Origin: Asticcacaulis sp. EMRT-3
GTDB taxonomy: Bacteria; Pseudomonadota; Alphaproteobacteria; Caulobacterales; Caulobacteraceae
Reading direction: 5' to 3'
Assembly (NCBI RefSeq): GCF_030027245.1
Contig: NZ_JASERT010000001.1
Span: 951,001 to 1,015,000 of the forward strand
DNA: 64,000 nt
Shown: positions 27,362 through 35,487 of the stretch, one piece after another
Layout of the letters: every line of letters starts with the position of its first letter
How positions within the stretch are numbered: position 1 is the stretch's first letter
Position numbers and translations under genes: made by a program
The notes under the pieces: model-generated
The model's input: the letters and a program-made list of their open reading frames with translations, nothing else
Told to the model about the DNA's origin: nothing
Databases searched by the model: none

Positions 27362-28111
27362 ATGACCGACTTGTCGCAACAGGGCCGGATCGCCCTCGTC
27401 ACCGGCGCTTCGCGTGGCATAGGTCGCTCATGCGCGCTCGGCCTCGCCCGCGCCGGTGCGCAGGTGATCGCCTGCGCCCGTTCCAAAGCGGCGCTTGAGG
27501 CACTCGACGACGATGTCTTCGCCGCCACCGGCCAGCACGCCACGCTGGTGCCATTCGACCTGACGGATTTCGAGCCACTTGATCGCCTGAGCGGTGCGCT
27601 TTTTGAGCGCTTCGGACGCATCGACACCCTGGTTCATGCCGCCGCCATATCCGGCACACTGATGCCGGTCACGCATCAGGAACCAAAGGATTTCGACAAG
27701 ATCATCACGCTCAACCTGACGGCCACATGGCGTCTGCTGCGCGCCCTTGAACCGCTTTTGCGGCAATCTCAGGCCGGACGCGCCGTTTTCCTGACCACGG
27801 GCGATAGCGTCACCCAGGGCCGGGCCTTCTGGGGGCCCTATGGCGCCACCAAGGCGGCGATGGAAACTTTGGTGCGCGCCTGGGCGGATGAGGTCGAGAT
27901 CACGCCGATCCGCACGGCCCTCCTGTCACCGGGCGCCATGCGCACCAAAATGCGCGCCGCCGCCTATCCGGGCGAGGATCCGCAAAGCCTGCCGCACCCC
28001 GATGAGATCGTGCCTTTGCTGCTCGAACTGGCGGCACCGACACGCATCCCGCCCACGGAAAAGGTCAGTTTTCGTGACTGGCTGGCCAAGACCAGCCCCG
28101 TCGCGAACTAA
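27362..28111 (+). CDS. SDR family NAD(P)-dependent oxidoreductase
   Basis: A 249-residue Rossmann-fold short-chain dehydrogenase with the cofactor loop GASRGIG, the conserved H-A-A motif in LVHAAAISG, and catalytic Tyr and Lys in the YGATK motif. A Ser is not obvious in the usual place (FLTTGDSVTQ). It starts 8 bases after purF behind GAGAGG and is probably co-transcribed with it. The substrate is unknown. It ends 3 bases from the convergent der gene. Confidence 0.9.
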   Translation: MTDLSQQGRIALVTGASRGIGRSCALGLARAGAQVIACARSKAALEALDDDVFAATGQHATLVPFDLTDFEPLDRLSGALFERFGRIDTLVHAAAISGTLMPVTHQEPKDFDKIITLNLTATWRLLRALEPLLRQSQAGRAVFLTTGDSVTQGRAFWGPYGATKAAMETLVRAWADEVEITPIRTALLSPGAMRTKMRAAAYPGEDPQSLPHPDEIVPLLLELAAPTRIPPTEKVSFRDWLAKTSPVAN

Positions 28112-28114
28112 TTA

Positions 28115-29731
28115 TCAGCGCTTTTTCGGAGCCGCCGGACGCGAACGCCCGCCCGGCCCCGCCGCGCCCGGCTTGGTGCTCGGCCCGATGCTGCGCGCCT
28201 TGGCGGTCTTCGCCTTGGCGACATCGTTGCGCGCCTTGACCACCACCTTGGCCTTGGGTGCTTCGGCAGCCCCCTTCTGCTTTTGCCGCACACGGTTGGG
28301 ATGGGCGGGCTTCACACCCGGCTTGACCTTAGGCTGTTTTCTGACGCGCGAAGGCCCGGCCGTGTCCGACGCCTTATCATCATACGGATTGACCCCGGTA
28401 TTGGCCTTGACCAGCAGGCGGATAGGCACACCCGGCATATCAAAAGATTCGCGTAAGCTATTGATAAGATAGCGTCTGTATTGATCAGGCATGGCATAGG
28501 CGCGCGCCGCGAACAAAACGAAGGTCGGCGGTCTGCCCTTGGTCTGGGCCATATATTTCGGCTTGATGCGCTTGCCTTCGACCGCAGGGGGCGGATGGCG
28601 CTGAATAGCCAGAGCCAGCCAGTCATTGAGATCGCGCGTCTTCACCTTGGCCGACCAGTTGCGATAGGTCTTGAGCACAGCCGGCATCAGGCGTTCCAGC
28701 CCGCGCCCGGTGGCACCCGACAGTGTCACCAGCGGCGTGCCTTTAAGCTGCGGCAACATGCGCTCGGAGGTTTCGATGATCTCTTGCAGGCGCGCTTGTG
28801 GCTCCTCCACCACATCCCATTTCGAGACGGCATAGACCAGGCCGCGCCCTTCGCGTTCGACCAGATCGGCGATTTGCAGATCCTGCACCTCGAAGGCATT
28901 GGCCTCATCCATCACCAGCACGACGATTTCGGCAAAGGTAATGGCGCGGATCGTATCGGCGGTGGACAGTTTTTCGAGCTTTTCCTGCACGCGCGCCTTG
29001 CGGCGCAGGCCCGCCGTATCCACCAGACGGATCGTGCGGCCCTCATACTGCCAGTCCACGCTGATCGAATCGCGCGTGATACCGGCTTCCGGCCCGGTCA
29101 GCAGGCGATCTTCGCCCAGCAACTTATTGATCAGGGTCGATTTTCCGGCATTGGGACGTCCGATAATGGCAATGCGGATCGGTTTGGTTTCGTCGTCCTC
29201 ATCCTCATCTTCGCTCTCCATGAAATCACCTTCAAACATCTGGCGATATTTTTCGGTCGCTTCATAGAGTTCGGAAATGCCTTCGCCATGTTCGGCGCTG
29301 AGGTGAATCGGCTCGCCAAAGCCCAGCACGCGCGCCTCTTCGGCGGTGGCGGCGGCCTGATAGCCCTCGGCCTTGTTGGCGATGAGGATCACCGGCTTGT
29401 CGCGCTTGCGCAGGATGTCGGCGAAGATGCGGTCGAGCGGCGTTACGCCCTCGCGGGCATCGACCACAAAAAAGGCGACATCGCATTCGTCAATGCCGCG
29501 TTCGGTTTGCTGACGCATCCTCGATTCGAGCGACTGATCGGTCAGGTCTTCAAACCCCGCAGTGTCGATCAGTTCGAGATCGATGTCGCCGAGACGGCCC
29601 GTAGCGTAGCGGCGGTCGCGCGTGACTCCGGGCTGGTCATCGACGATGGCCAGCTTCTTGCCCGCGAGGCGGTTGAACAGGGTCGATTTGCCGACATTAG
29701 GACGGCCGACAATGGCTATTTTTAAAGGCAT
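28115..29731 (-). CDS. der: Ribosome biogenesis GTPase Der (EngA) with long basic tail
   Basis: Two GTPase domains in series, each with a P-loop (GRPNVGKSTLFNR near residue 9; GRPNAGKSTLINK near 200) and NKxD-type motifs (IANKAEG, AVSKWDV), then a KH-like domain ending near residue 452 (VNPYDD). Der acts in assembly of the 50S subunit. The protein is 538 residues, against 490 in E. coli, because of an 86-residue Lys/Arg/Pro/Ala-rich tail that is probably disordered and could contact RNA. It is the last gene of a yfgM-bamB-der cluster. Confidence 0.96.
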   Translation of the reverse strand: MPLKIAIVGRPNVGKSTLFNRLAGKKLAIVDDQPGVTRDRRYATGRLGDIDLELIDTAGFEDLTDQSLESRMRQQTERGIDECDVAFFVVDAREGVTPLDRIFADILRKRDKPVILIANKAEGYQAAATAEEARVLGFGEPIHLSAEHGEGISELYEATEKYRQMFEGDFMESEDEDEDDETKPIRIAIIGRPNAGKSTLINKLLGEDRLLTGPEAGITRDSISVDWQYEGRTIRLVDTAGLRRKARVQEKLEKLSTADTIRAITFAEIVVLVMDEANAFEVQDLQIADLVEREGRGLVYAVSKWDVVEEPQARLQEIIETSERMLPQLKGTPLVTLSGATGRGLERLMPAVLKTYRNWSAKVKTRDLNDWLALAIQRHPPPAVEGKRIKPKYMAQTKGRPPTFVLFAARAYAMPDQYRRYLINSLRESFDMPGVPIRLLVKANTGVNPYDDKASDTAGPSRVRKQPKVKPGVKPAHPNRVRQKQKGAAEAPKAKVVVKARNDVAKAKTAKARSIGPSTKPGAAGPGGRSRPAAPKKR

Positions 29732-29758
29732 GGCCGCCTTATAGCTGAATTCGCCGCA

Positions 29759-29790
29759 ATCGCCAGCCCTGGTTTTTCACGGCTGGCGAT
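29759..29790 (-). other. Intercistronic stem-loop between bamB and der
   Basis: A perfect 10-bp stem, atcgccagcc (29759-29768) with ggctggcgat (29781-29790), lies between the bamB stop and the der start. No T-run follows on the minus strand, so it may be a processing or attenuation hairpin instead of a full terminator. Confidence 0.45.
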
Positions 29791-29804
29791 TCCTGGCCGT
29801 AAGC

Positions 29805-31247
29805 TTAGCGTATGGCCACCAGCTTGGCATCATCGGTCAGGACAAATAATTTGTCGCCAACGGCGATCGGGCTGATATAGGCCGCCCCCGGTAGTTTGAG
29901 GCTCTGCTCCTTTTCACCGGTCATGTCGTTAAAGGCCACGGCCTCACCGAGCGAATTGACCATGACCAGGCGATCCGAAGCCACGAACGGCCCCGTCCAC
30001 AAAGGCACCTTGCCGACCAGTTTCGGGCGTCCCAGGCCGAAGAAGCCCTTCTTCGTTTTCTGGAAACCGGCATCAAGATCCTTGAGCCAATATACCTGGC
30101 CCGATTCACGCGACACGCAGATCAGCTCACCTTGCAGACTGGTCAGGAAGACGACATCGCCCGCCACCCAGGGCGTATTGATGCTGTCAGTATCGAGCGT
30201 CCATTTCACATCACCTGTGCGCGCGTCCATCGCCTGAAAAGCGCCCGAATGGCTGGCGGCGAAGATGACGCCATTATACAGAACCGGACGACCGGCAATA
30301 TCGCGGATGTCCGACAGGGCATTGGTGCGCGACGATTGCGACAGCACCTGATCCCAGACCTCATTGCCGTTATTACTGGTCAACGCCACCAGTTCGCCTG
30401 ACGAGAAAGGCGCATAGACCAGATCATCGGCCACAATCGGTGAAGAACTTTTGAGGATACGGGCCGGTTCGGAAATAGCCTGATAGGTCCAGACCATGTC
30501 TCCGGTACTTTTTTTGAAGGCGAAAATCTCGTTATCGACATCGGTGGCATAGACCTGCGTAGCGTCCACCGTCGGCGGCGAATGCATCTGGGTATCGAGC
30601 GCCTTGCGCCATTTTTCCTGCCCGCTGGCGGCATCGAGCGCCGCAATAAAGCGATAGCCCGATGTGACATACAGCACGCCGTCGGATACGGCCAGACCGC
30701 CGCCGAAGCCTTCTTTATCGCGTTTGAGATGCGGATTGAGATCGACCGACCAGACCTGATTGCCATTATTGACATCGAAGGCTGAGACCCGTGCCTGACC
30801 ATCGAGTGTATAGATCAGCTTGCCGTCCGAAACCGGCTGGGCCAGCACCTCGGTGCTGTCTTTCGAGCCTTCGCCGATCGATTTCGTCCAGGCAATCTTG
30901 AAATCGGCAGCGGCGGCGGCGTTCTGGATCGGCGCTGTCGGATCGCCACCGGCCATCGGCCAGGCACTGACCGGCTGGGCGGGCGGTATATAGTAGCCGA
31001 CACCCTTCAGGCTTTTCGATGGTTGCAGTTTTTGTTCGAAGGCGACAATGGAAATACGTTGCCCCTGCGAAATCACCGCACCCTGATCGCTGTTGGCATT
31101 ATGCGTCATCTTGTTGACAAGGGCACAGCCATTCAGCCCTAGGCTGGCAGCCATAATCAGGGCCAGCAGGCTTCCGGCGCGCCCCATCTCTTTGCGATCC
31201 CGGCCTTTCGGGCGCATCTGCGAGGTAAGGATTGACGTATCGGGCAT
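29805..31247 (-). CDS. bamB: Outer membrane assembly lipoprotein BamB-like (PQQ-repeat propeller)
   Basis: An N-terminal hydrophobic stretch ends in the lipobox LNGC, so the protein should be a lipoprotein. The rest is a beta-propeller of PQQ-like repeats (GKLIYTLDGQARVSAFDVNNG, GELICVSRESGQVYWLKDL, PWVAGDVVFLTSL). BamB helps the BAM complex fold outer-membrane proteins. The start is uncertain: 31247 has GGAA upstream; 31187 gives the shortest signal peptide; 31262 has no ribosome site. The neighbours yfgM-like and der match the common order. Confidence 0.9.
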   Translation of the reverse strand: MPDTSILTSQMRPKGRDRKEMGRAGSLLALIMAASLGLNGCALVNKMTHNANSDQGAVISQGQRISIVAFEQKLQPSKSLKGVGYYIPPAQPVSAWPMAGGDPTAPIQNAAAAADFKIAWTKSIGEGSKDSTEVLAQPVSDGKLIYTLDGQARVSAFDVNNGNQVWSVDLNPHLKRDKEGFGGGLAVSDGVLYVTSGYRFIAALDAASGQEKWRKALDTQMHSPPTVDATQVYATDVDNEIFAFKKSTGDMVWTYQAISEPARILKSSSPIVADDLVYAPFSSGELVALTSNNGNEVWDQVLSQSSRTNALSDIRDIAGRPVLYNGVIFAASHSGAFQAMDARTGDVKWTLDTDSINTPWVAGDVVFLTSLQGELICVSRESGQVYWLKDLDAGFQKTKKGFFGLGRPKLVGKVPLWTGPFVASDRLVMVNSLGEAVAFNDMTGEKEQSLKLPGAAYISPIAVGDKLFVLTDDAKLVAIR

Positions 31248-31310
31248 AAGCGCTGATTCCATGATAAGATTTAAACGACCGCCAAATTGAGGGACTGCGG
31301 TGACGCGGTT

Positions 31311-32063
31311 TTACTGAGCGCCATCCGGCGGACCGGCGGCCTGAGTTGCAGCCTGCATCGCGGAAGGTGTCGGCAGATTGGGTACGGGTTCTTTGAGAAT
31401 GGCGAGAGCGGTTGGAATAGCGCCCGAATCGATAGCTTCGACAATTTCACCCGCCCGCTGCTTCAGGCCGTCGGGCGTTCCCACAGTGATGCTGAGCACC
31501 TTGAGATCGTCACGTGCGCCCTTGATGTCGCCATTCTGAAGCTTGGCCAGGGCCAGGGCTTCCTTGGCCAGAGGTGCAACAGGATCATTCTTGCCGGTCA
31601 GGGGCGTCAGTCGTTTGACGACATCGGCGTAAGGGGCCGTATCCATGCTAATATAGGCGGCCTTGAGAGCGGCAGTATCGCGCAACAGCGGCGACGGCGC
31701 AGCCTTGGCGGCTTCATCCAGATCCTTGATAGCTTCGTCCGGCTTGTGCGCCGCATCGGCCATCCCGGCCAACTCCATCAGGGCCAGGGCCTTGTAGGAC
31801 GGACTGCCATCCTTGACGGCGGCTTCAAACTGCTTTTTCGCGGTGGCGTCGTCGCCATTGCCCGAAGCATCAATCCCTGCCTGAAAAGCCTCGGAGGCCT
31901 TCGCCGAATGCGCGGCCCGCAAGCTCTGCCAGCCCCAGATGCCGAGCGCCACGACCAGGGCGATCACCAGTACACCCGTTACCCAGGGCCACGTCTTTTT
32001 GACGATGGCGACCCATTTGTCGGCGCGTAATTTGTCTTCGGTTTCGTCAAAAATGTCGCTCAC
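31311..32063 (-). CDS. YfgM-like TPR membrane protein
   Basis: A 250-residue protein with a cytoplasmic N-terminus, one membrane helix (about 27-46, WPWVTGVLVIALVVALGIWGW) and TPR-like helices outside. YfgM in E. coli is a membrane-anchored periplasmic TPR protein associated with the SecYEG translocon. The start codon is GTG at 32063, preceded by AGAAGGATGCGCA. It leads the cluster with bamB and der. The C-terminus is Pro/Ala-rich. Confidence 0.85.
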   Translation of the reverse strand: MSDIFDETEDKLRADKWVAIVKKTWPWVTGVLVIALVVALGIWGWQSLRAAHSAKASEAFQAGIDASGNGDDATAKKQFEAAVKDGSPSYKALALMELAGMADAAHKPDEAIKDLDEAAKAAPSPLLRDTAALKAAYISMDTAPYADVVKRLTPLTGKNDPVAPLAKEALALAKLQNGDIKGARDDLKVLSITVGTPDGLKQRAGEIVEAIDSGAIPTALAILKEPVPNLPTPSAMQAATQAAGPPDGAQ

Positions 32064-32267
32064 TGCGCATCCTTCTGGTCAAACTTCGTCTTCGGCTTCG
32101 TCTTCGGCGTCAACTTCGGCACGGAGCGCTAGCCTCCTTGCAGCGGCGGCGAACCTAGCCTCTGAGCGGCAAATACGCAACCATACAGCCGTCTTCACGG
32201 CATGTCTTTTGCGAAGTTTCCCCCTGACATGCAGCGCCCTCTATCTGGAAGCCGAAATCCTGAGCAT

Positions 32268-33092
32268 TTATTTCGAAAAATATGTCTCTTCTGGGGCGGG
32301 AAAGCTGCGCGACCTGACATCATCAGCGTAGGCCGCCACCGCAGAATCGATCTGGTTGCGCAGATCGGCGTAATGACGCACGAATTTCGGTGTCCAGTCG
32401 AACAGGCCCAGCATGTCATCCACCACCAGCACCTGACCGTCGCAGGCGCTGGAAGCCCCGATGCCGATGGTCGGCGCCTTGACCGCGGCGGTGATCTCAC
32501 CGGCCAGATCGGCGGCCACGCCTTCCACAACGATGGCGAAAGCGCCGGCGGTATCGGTGTCGCGCGCCTCCTTCAGCACCTTTTCGCGCTCCGCTTCGTT
32601 ACGCCCCTTGGCCTTGAAACCGCCCTCGGCATTGACCGCCTGCGGTCGCAAACCGATATGGCCCATCACCGGAATGCCGCGTTCGACCAGATAACGGATC
32701 GTGTCCGCCACAGCCGAACCGCTTTCCAGCTTGACGGCCTGAGCGCCGGTTTCCTTCAAAAGCCGCACCGCATTAGCGAAGGCCAGTTCGGGACTGGCCT
32801 CATAACTGCCAAACGGCATATCGACCACGACCAGCGCCGTATTGGCCCCGCGCATCACCGCCTGAGCATGGAGGCTCATCATGTCCATGGTGACGCCGAT
32901 TGTGTTGGGCAAGCCGTGAATCACCATGCCAAGGCTGTCGCCCACCAGCAGAATATCGCAATGCGGATCCATGATCTGCGCCATCGGCGTCGAATAACAG
33001 GTCAGGCAGACAATCGGAGTCTGGCCTTTACGGGCATGAATATCAGGGGCGGTTAATCGCTTGCTGCGGCTGGGCGCGGTTTGGCGGCTCAA
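32268..33092 (-). CDS. panB: 3-methyl-2-oxobutanoate hydroxymethyltransferase
   Basis: First step of pantothenate synthesis: transfers a hydroxymethyl group from methylene-THF to 2-oxoisovalerate. Signatures are [43 protein letters not shown] and [15 protein letters not shown]. The start is taken as TTG at 33092, 7 bases after AAGGAA, which gives 274 residues, close to the 264 of E. coli. The ATG at 33161 would add 23 non-family residues. It stands alone. Confidence 0.95.
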   Translation of the reverse strand: MSRQTAPSRSKRLTAPDIHARKGQTPIVCLTCYSTPMAQIMDPHCDILLVGDSLGMVIHGLPNTIGVTMDMMSLHAQAVMRGANTALVVVDMPFGSYEASPELAFANAVRLLKETGAQAVKLESGSAVADTIRYLVERGIPVMGHIGLRPQAVNAEGGFKAKGRNEAEREKVLKEARDTDTAGAFAIVVEGVAADLAGEITAAVKAPTIGIGASSACDGQVLVVDDMLGLFDWTPKFVRHYADLRNQIDSAVAAYADDVRSRSFPAPEETYFSK

Positions 33093-33290
33093 GGGCTTAT
33101 TCCTTAACTGGCAAGGTCTTAAGCGGACACCTGACAACTCGACCGCCAGAATCCGCCTCATTCAGAACAGGCGTCATACAGCCACAGGCGGCCTAAATAT
33201 AGCGGAAAACAGTTTTGATAATCCACGACCAGACCTGATTCGAGATCAGACTCTGAATTTTTTTAGAACACACATCTTGCATTAGATGTA

Positions 33291-33308
33291 ATTTAGATAT
33301 ATCTAAAT
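33291..33308. promoter_or_regulatory. Perfect 18-bp palindrome, probable PadR operator 1
   Basis: ATTTAGATATATCTAAAT is a perfect palindrome with the GATATATC core typical of PadR-type operators. It lies 83 bases upstream of the PadR gene. Confidence 0.75.
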
Positions 33309-33349
33309 GCTATCGAATTTGAAATCGTGTTCCTTGACGCTGTTTTATT

Positions 33350-33363
33350 TTCGATATATCTAA
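33350..33363. promoter_or_regulatory. Second GATATATC site, probable PadR operator 2
   Basis: TTCGATATATCTAA repeats the core of the first operator (GATATATC at 33353-33360). The cores are centred 57 bases apart. It lies 28 bases before the PadR start, so binding would block the promoter or transcript start. Confidence 0.7.
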
Positions 33364-33390
33364 TCACACTCTAAAATAGGAGGAAAGCCC

Positions 33391-34002
33391 ATGCGTGGCT
33401 TTTTCTTTCACCGCCTTGGAGGCGGTCACGGTCTTGAGCGCCATTTCGGCCATCGCGACGGCTTTGGTCGCGGTTTCGGACGCGGACACAGCGATGGTTT
33501 TGACCCGCGCCGTATGGATCACGATTTCCGCGACGGCCGCGGCAGCCGCGATGGCCGCGGCCTTGGTCACGGCGGTTTACGGCTGGTATTGCTTAAACTC
33601 ATCGCCGAAAAACCCAGTCACGGATACGAACTGATCAAGGCTGTCGAAGACCTTTTCAAAGGCGCCTACACGCCCTCGCCCGGCGTCGTTTACCCCACAC
33701 TAAGCTGGCTCGAAGACGAAGGCCATATCACCATCGCCGCCGGTGAAGACGGCCGCAAGCAGGCTTCGATCACCGACACCGGCCAGTCCTTCCTGAACGA
33801 ACATGCCGATCAGATCGACGCCATCTTCGCGCGCATGGAACAGGCTGGCGGCGAGCACGGCGACTATGCACCGATCTACCGCGCCATGCATAATCTCAAA
33901 TCGGCGCTGCGGATGCGTGGCCTGAAATCGCTCGACCAGACTCAGATCGAAGCGATTGTCGATCTGATCGACGACACCGCCAAGAAGATCGAACGGTTGT
34001 AA
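33391..34002 (+). CDS. PadR family regulator, YqjI-like, with His/Gly-rich N-terminus
   Basis: Residues 1-60 are rich in His, Gly, Arg and Asp (FFHRLGGGHGLERHFGHRDG), a likely metal-binding or disordered segment. A PadR winged helix follows (about 60-135: LRLVLLKLIAEKPSHGYELIKAVED, SPGVVYPTLSWLEDEG), then a helical C-terminus for dimerisation. In E. coli YqjI, a PadR protein with a His-rich N-terminus, represses itself and the ferric-chelate reductase gene yqjH in response to nickel. Here two palindromes lie upstream and a SIP-domain gene follows. A strong AGGAGGAAAGCCC precedes the start. Confidence 0.9.
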   Translation: MRGFFFHRLGGGHGLERHFGHRDGFGRGFGRGHSDGFDPRRMDHDFRDGRGSRDGRGLGHGGLRLVLLKLIAEKPSHGYELIKAVEDLFKGAYTPSPGVVYPTLSWLEDEGHITIAAGEDGRKQASITDTGQSFLNEHADQIDAIFARMEQAGGEHGDYAPIYRAMHNLKSALRMRGLKSLDQTQIEAIVDLIDDTAKKIERL

Positions 34003-34022
34003 AGCAGAGGCAAGGGGACGTG

Positions 34023-34517
34023 ATGGATTATGTTCTGATCGCCGATCAAACCGCCCTGCCCGCTCTGCTTAAGCGCCTTGAGCGTTTATCGGGCGGGCGC
34101 GTGGTGGTGCTGGCTCAACGGCCTGACAGTGAAATGGCCGTCACCATCTTGCCCGCCGGGCTAACGCATAGCTCAAGCGCCGCATGGCTCACCGCATCCG
34201 CGGCGACGCGCAGTCGCGCTTGCCATGCTGCGATGAGTCAAAGTCATCGCAGCTTGGATAAGGCCGAATGGCATTGGGTGCATGATGATAGGGAGCACGC
34301 CTTCGCACTCAACCAAGCCTTGCGCGGTCTGCATCTGCCGCAAGGCCAAACCCAGGCATGGGTGGCCTGCTCCTCCACCGAATCCCGGCTGATCCGCCGC
34401 CAGCTTGTCGAAGATCATGGCGTCTCGCCCGATCATATCGAATGCGTCTTTTATGCCTCGGCCAGCAGACGCTCAAGCACGGCAACAGAATCGGGCTTGA
34501 AACCGGCGATGATGTGA
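34023..34517 (+). CDS. Stand-alone SIP (siderophore-interacting) C-terminal domain protein
   Basis: The protein begins directly with DYVLIADQTALPALLKRLERL, the start of the NAD(P)H-binding SIP domain of YqjH/ViuB ferric-siderophore reductases, and includes WVACSSTESRLIRRQL. The FAD-binding N-terminal domain of full reductases (about 100-120 residues) is absent and is not encoded upstream, where PadR lies. The last 20 residues are antisense to the convergent ArsC-like gene and look accidental. It starts 20 bases after PadR; GTG at 34020 is also possible. Either a partner supplies FAD or the gene is a remnant. Confidence 0.75.
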   Translation: MDYVLIADQTALPALLKRLERLSGGRVVVLAQRPDSEMAVTILPAGLTHSSSAAWLTASAATRSRACHAAMSQSHRSLDKAEWHWVHDDREHAFALNQALRGLHLPQGQTQAWVACSSTESRLIRRQLVEDHGVSPDHIECVFYASASRRSSTATESGLKPAMM

Positions 34518-34810
34518 TCGCCGGTTTCAAAAATCGGCCGTCTGATCATCGAAGGCTGAGCCAGCATCAATGCAATGGCCTTGTCAGCGCTCAACCCCTC
34601 ACGATCCGCCTCCGGTAATTTGCGAAACGTGGTGCCTGAACGATTGAGCACGGCTTCCCAGCCCAGCCGTTCGCACCATCTGCCAAGATGTTGCGCATCA
34701 ATGCCGGACGCCTTGTAATCGTGGAATCTGAAATCCACCCCGCGCGCCGTCAGCCATTTCATGGCCTTTTGCATAGTGTCGCAATTTTTGATGCCGTAAA
34801 TAGTGAGCAT
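34451..34810 (-). CDS. ArsC/Spx family protein, YffB-like
   Basis: A 119-residue thioredoxin-fold protein of the arsenate reductase family. It starts MLTIYGIKNCDTMQKAMKWL with the active-site Cys in KNCDT and has the typical MLAQPSMIRRPI and FKP elements. The length matches E. coli YffB (118), whose role is unsettled. True ArsC has three arginines; here only the RRP pair is clear. The frame continues upstream to 35002, but the family N-terminus is at 34810. Its 3' end overlaps the SIP gene by 67 bases. Confidence 0.85.
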   Translation of the reverse strand: MLTIYGIKNCDTMQKAMKWLTARGVDFRFHDYKASGIDAQHLGRWCERLGWEAVLNRSGTTFRKLPEADREGLSADKAIALMLAQPSMIRRPIFETGDHIIAGFKPDSVAVLERLLAEA

Positions 34811-35212
34811 GACCGGTGAATCCTCAATTTCAATGACAGGCATATGCCGATAACGGACTGTAAATTCAATATTTCTCATGAAGCAGACCTGGAAATATCG
34901 CAATGCCCCGCATCTTGGGCGGTGGAGAAAGGCGTCATGCCGCCGTCTGATGACTTGGGCGCTCCTCATCTGAAGAAGAAAAAATAAAAAATTCATAAGC
35001 ATAACCGCCGGGTGCTATGCCCATTCTTCATTCTGTCCAGAGGAATGGTTTGCGCACCTGTGCGGATTATGTTAAATGTACGGTATTCGAAATTCAGGTT
35101 TTGACTTGTCTGCTCGCCTGAAGAGGCCTCTCCAAGACATCGCTACTTTCGGATTTTCACACATGTCGTGTGACGATAATGCACGAAGGTGCGATTTCAT
35201 AAGGAGGCCAAC
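34811..35212. other. Intergenic region and likely long 5' leader of the cold-shock gene
   Basis: About 400 bases without a supported gene, comparatively A+T-rich. Cold-shock genes often have long structured leaders, so some of this is probably leader RNA; I could not define a promoter with confidence. Confidence 0.35.
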
Positions 35213-35416
35213 ATGGCCAGCGGTACCGTAAAGTGGTTCAACCCGACCAAGGGTTTCGGTTTCATTCAACCTGATCAAGGCGGCAATGACGTGTTCGTTC
35301 ACGTGTCCGCCGTTGAGCGCGCCGGTCTGCGCACGCTGAACGAAGGTCAAAAGGTTTCGTACGAAATCGCTCAGGATCGCGGCAAGAGCTCAGCCGTCAA
35401 CCTGCAAACCGTCTGA
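35213..35416 (+). CDS. Cold-shock domain protein
   Basis: A 67-residue single cold-shock domain with both RNA-binding motifs: KGFGFIQP (RNP1) and DVFVHVSAV (RNP2). It begins [17 protein letters not shown]. Such proteins bind single-stranded RNA or DNA and melt RNA structure. A strong AAGGAGGCCAAC precedes the ATG at 35213, which rules out the in-frame ATG at 35189. Confidence 0.96.
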   Translation: MASGTVKWFNPTKGFGFIQPDQGGNDVFVHVSAVERAGLRTLNEGQKVSYEIAQDRGKSSAVNLQTV

Positions 35417-35437
35417 TCCTCGGATTAACGACATGAA

Positions 35438-35470
35438 AAAGCCCGGTGCTGAAAAGCGCCGGGCTTTTTT
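35438..35470 (+). terminator. Rho-independent terminator of the cold-shock gene
   Basis: AAGCCCGGTGCT and AGCGCCGGGCTT pair around a GAAA loop (one G-T wobble), followed by a T-run, 22 bases after the cold-shock stop. It may also serve the convergent guaA gene. Confidence 0.93.
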
Positions 35471-35487
35471 GTATTAAAAAGCGCGCC

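Noticed and set aside
28481..29725. 414-codon open frame antisense to der
   Set aside because: Shadow of the GTPase gene; composition and lack of motifs show it is not real.
34494..34521. Palindrome gaaaccggcgatgatgtgatcgccggtttc as a terminator for both convergent genes
   Set aside because: It lies within the coding overlap of the SIP and ArsC-like genes and lacks a T-run; it may help termination but is not a clear terminator.
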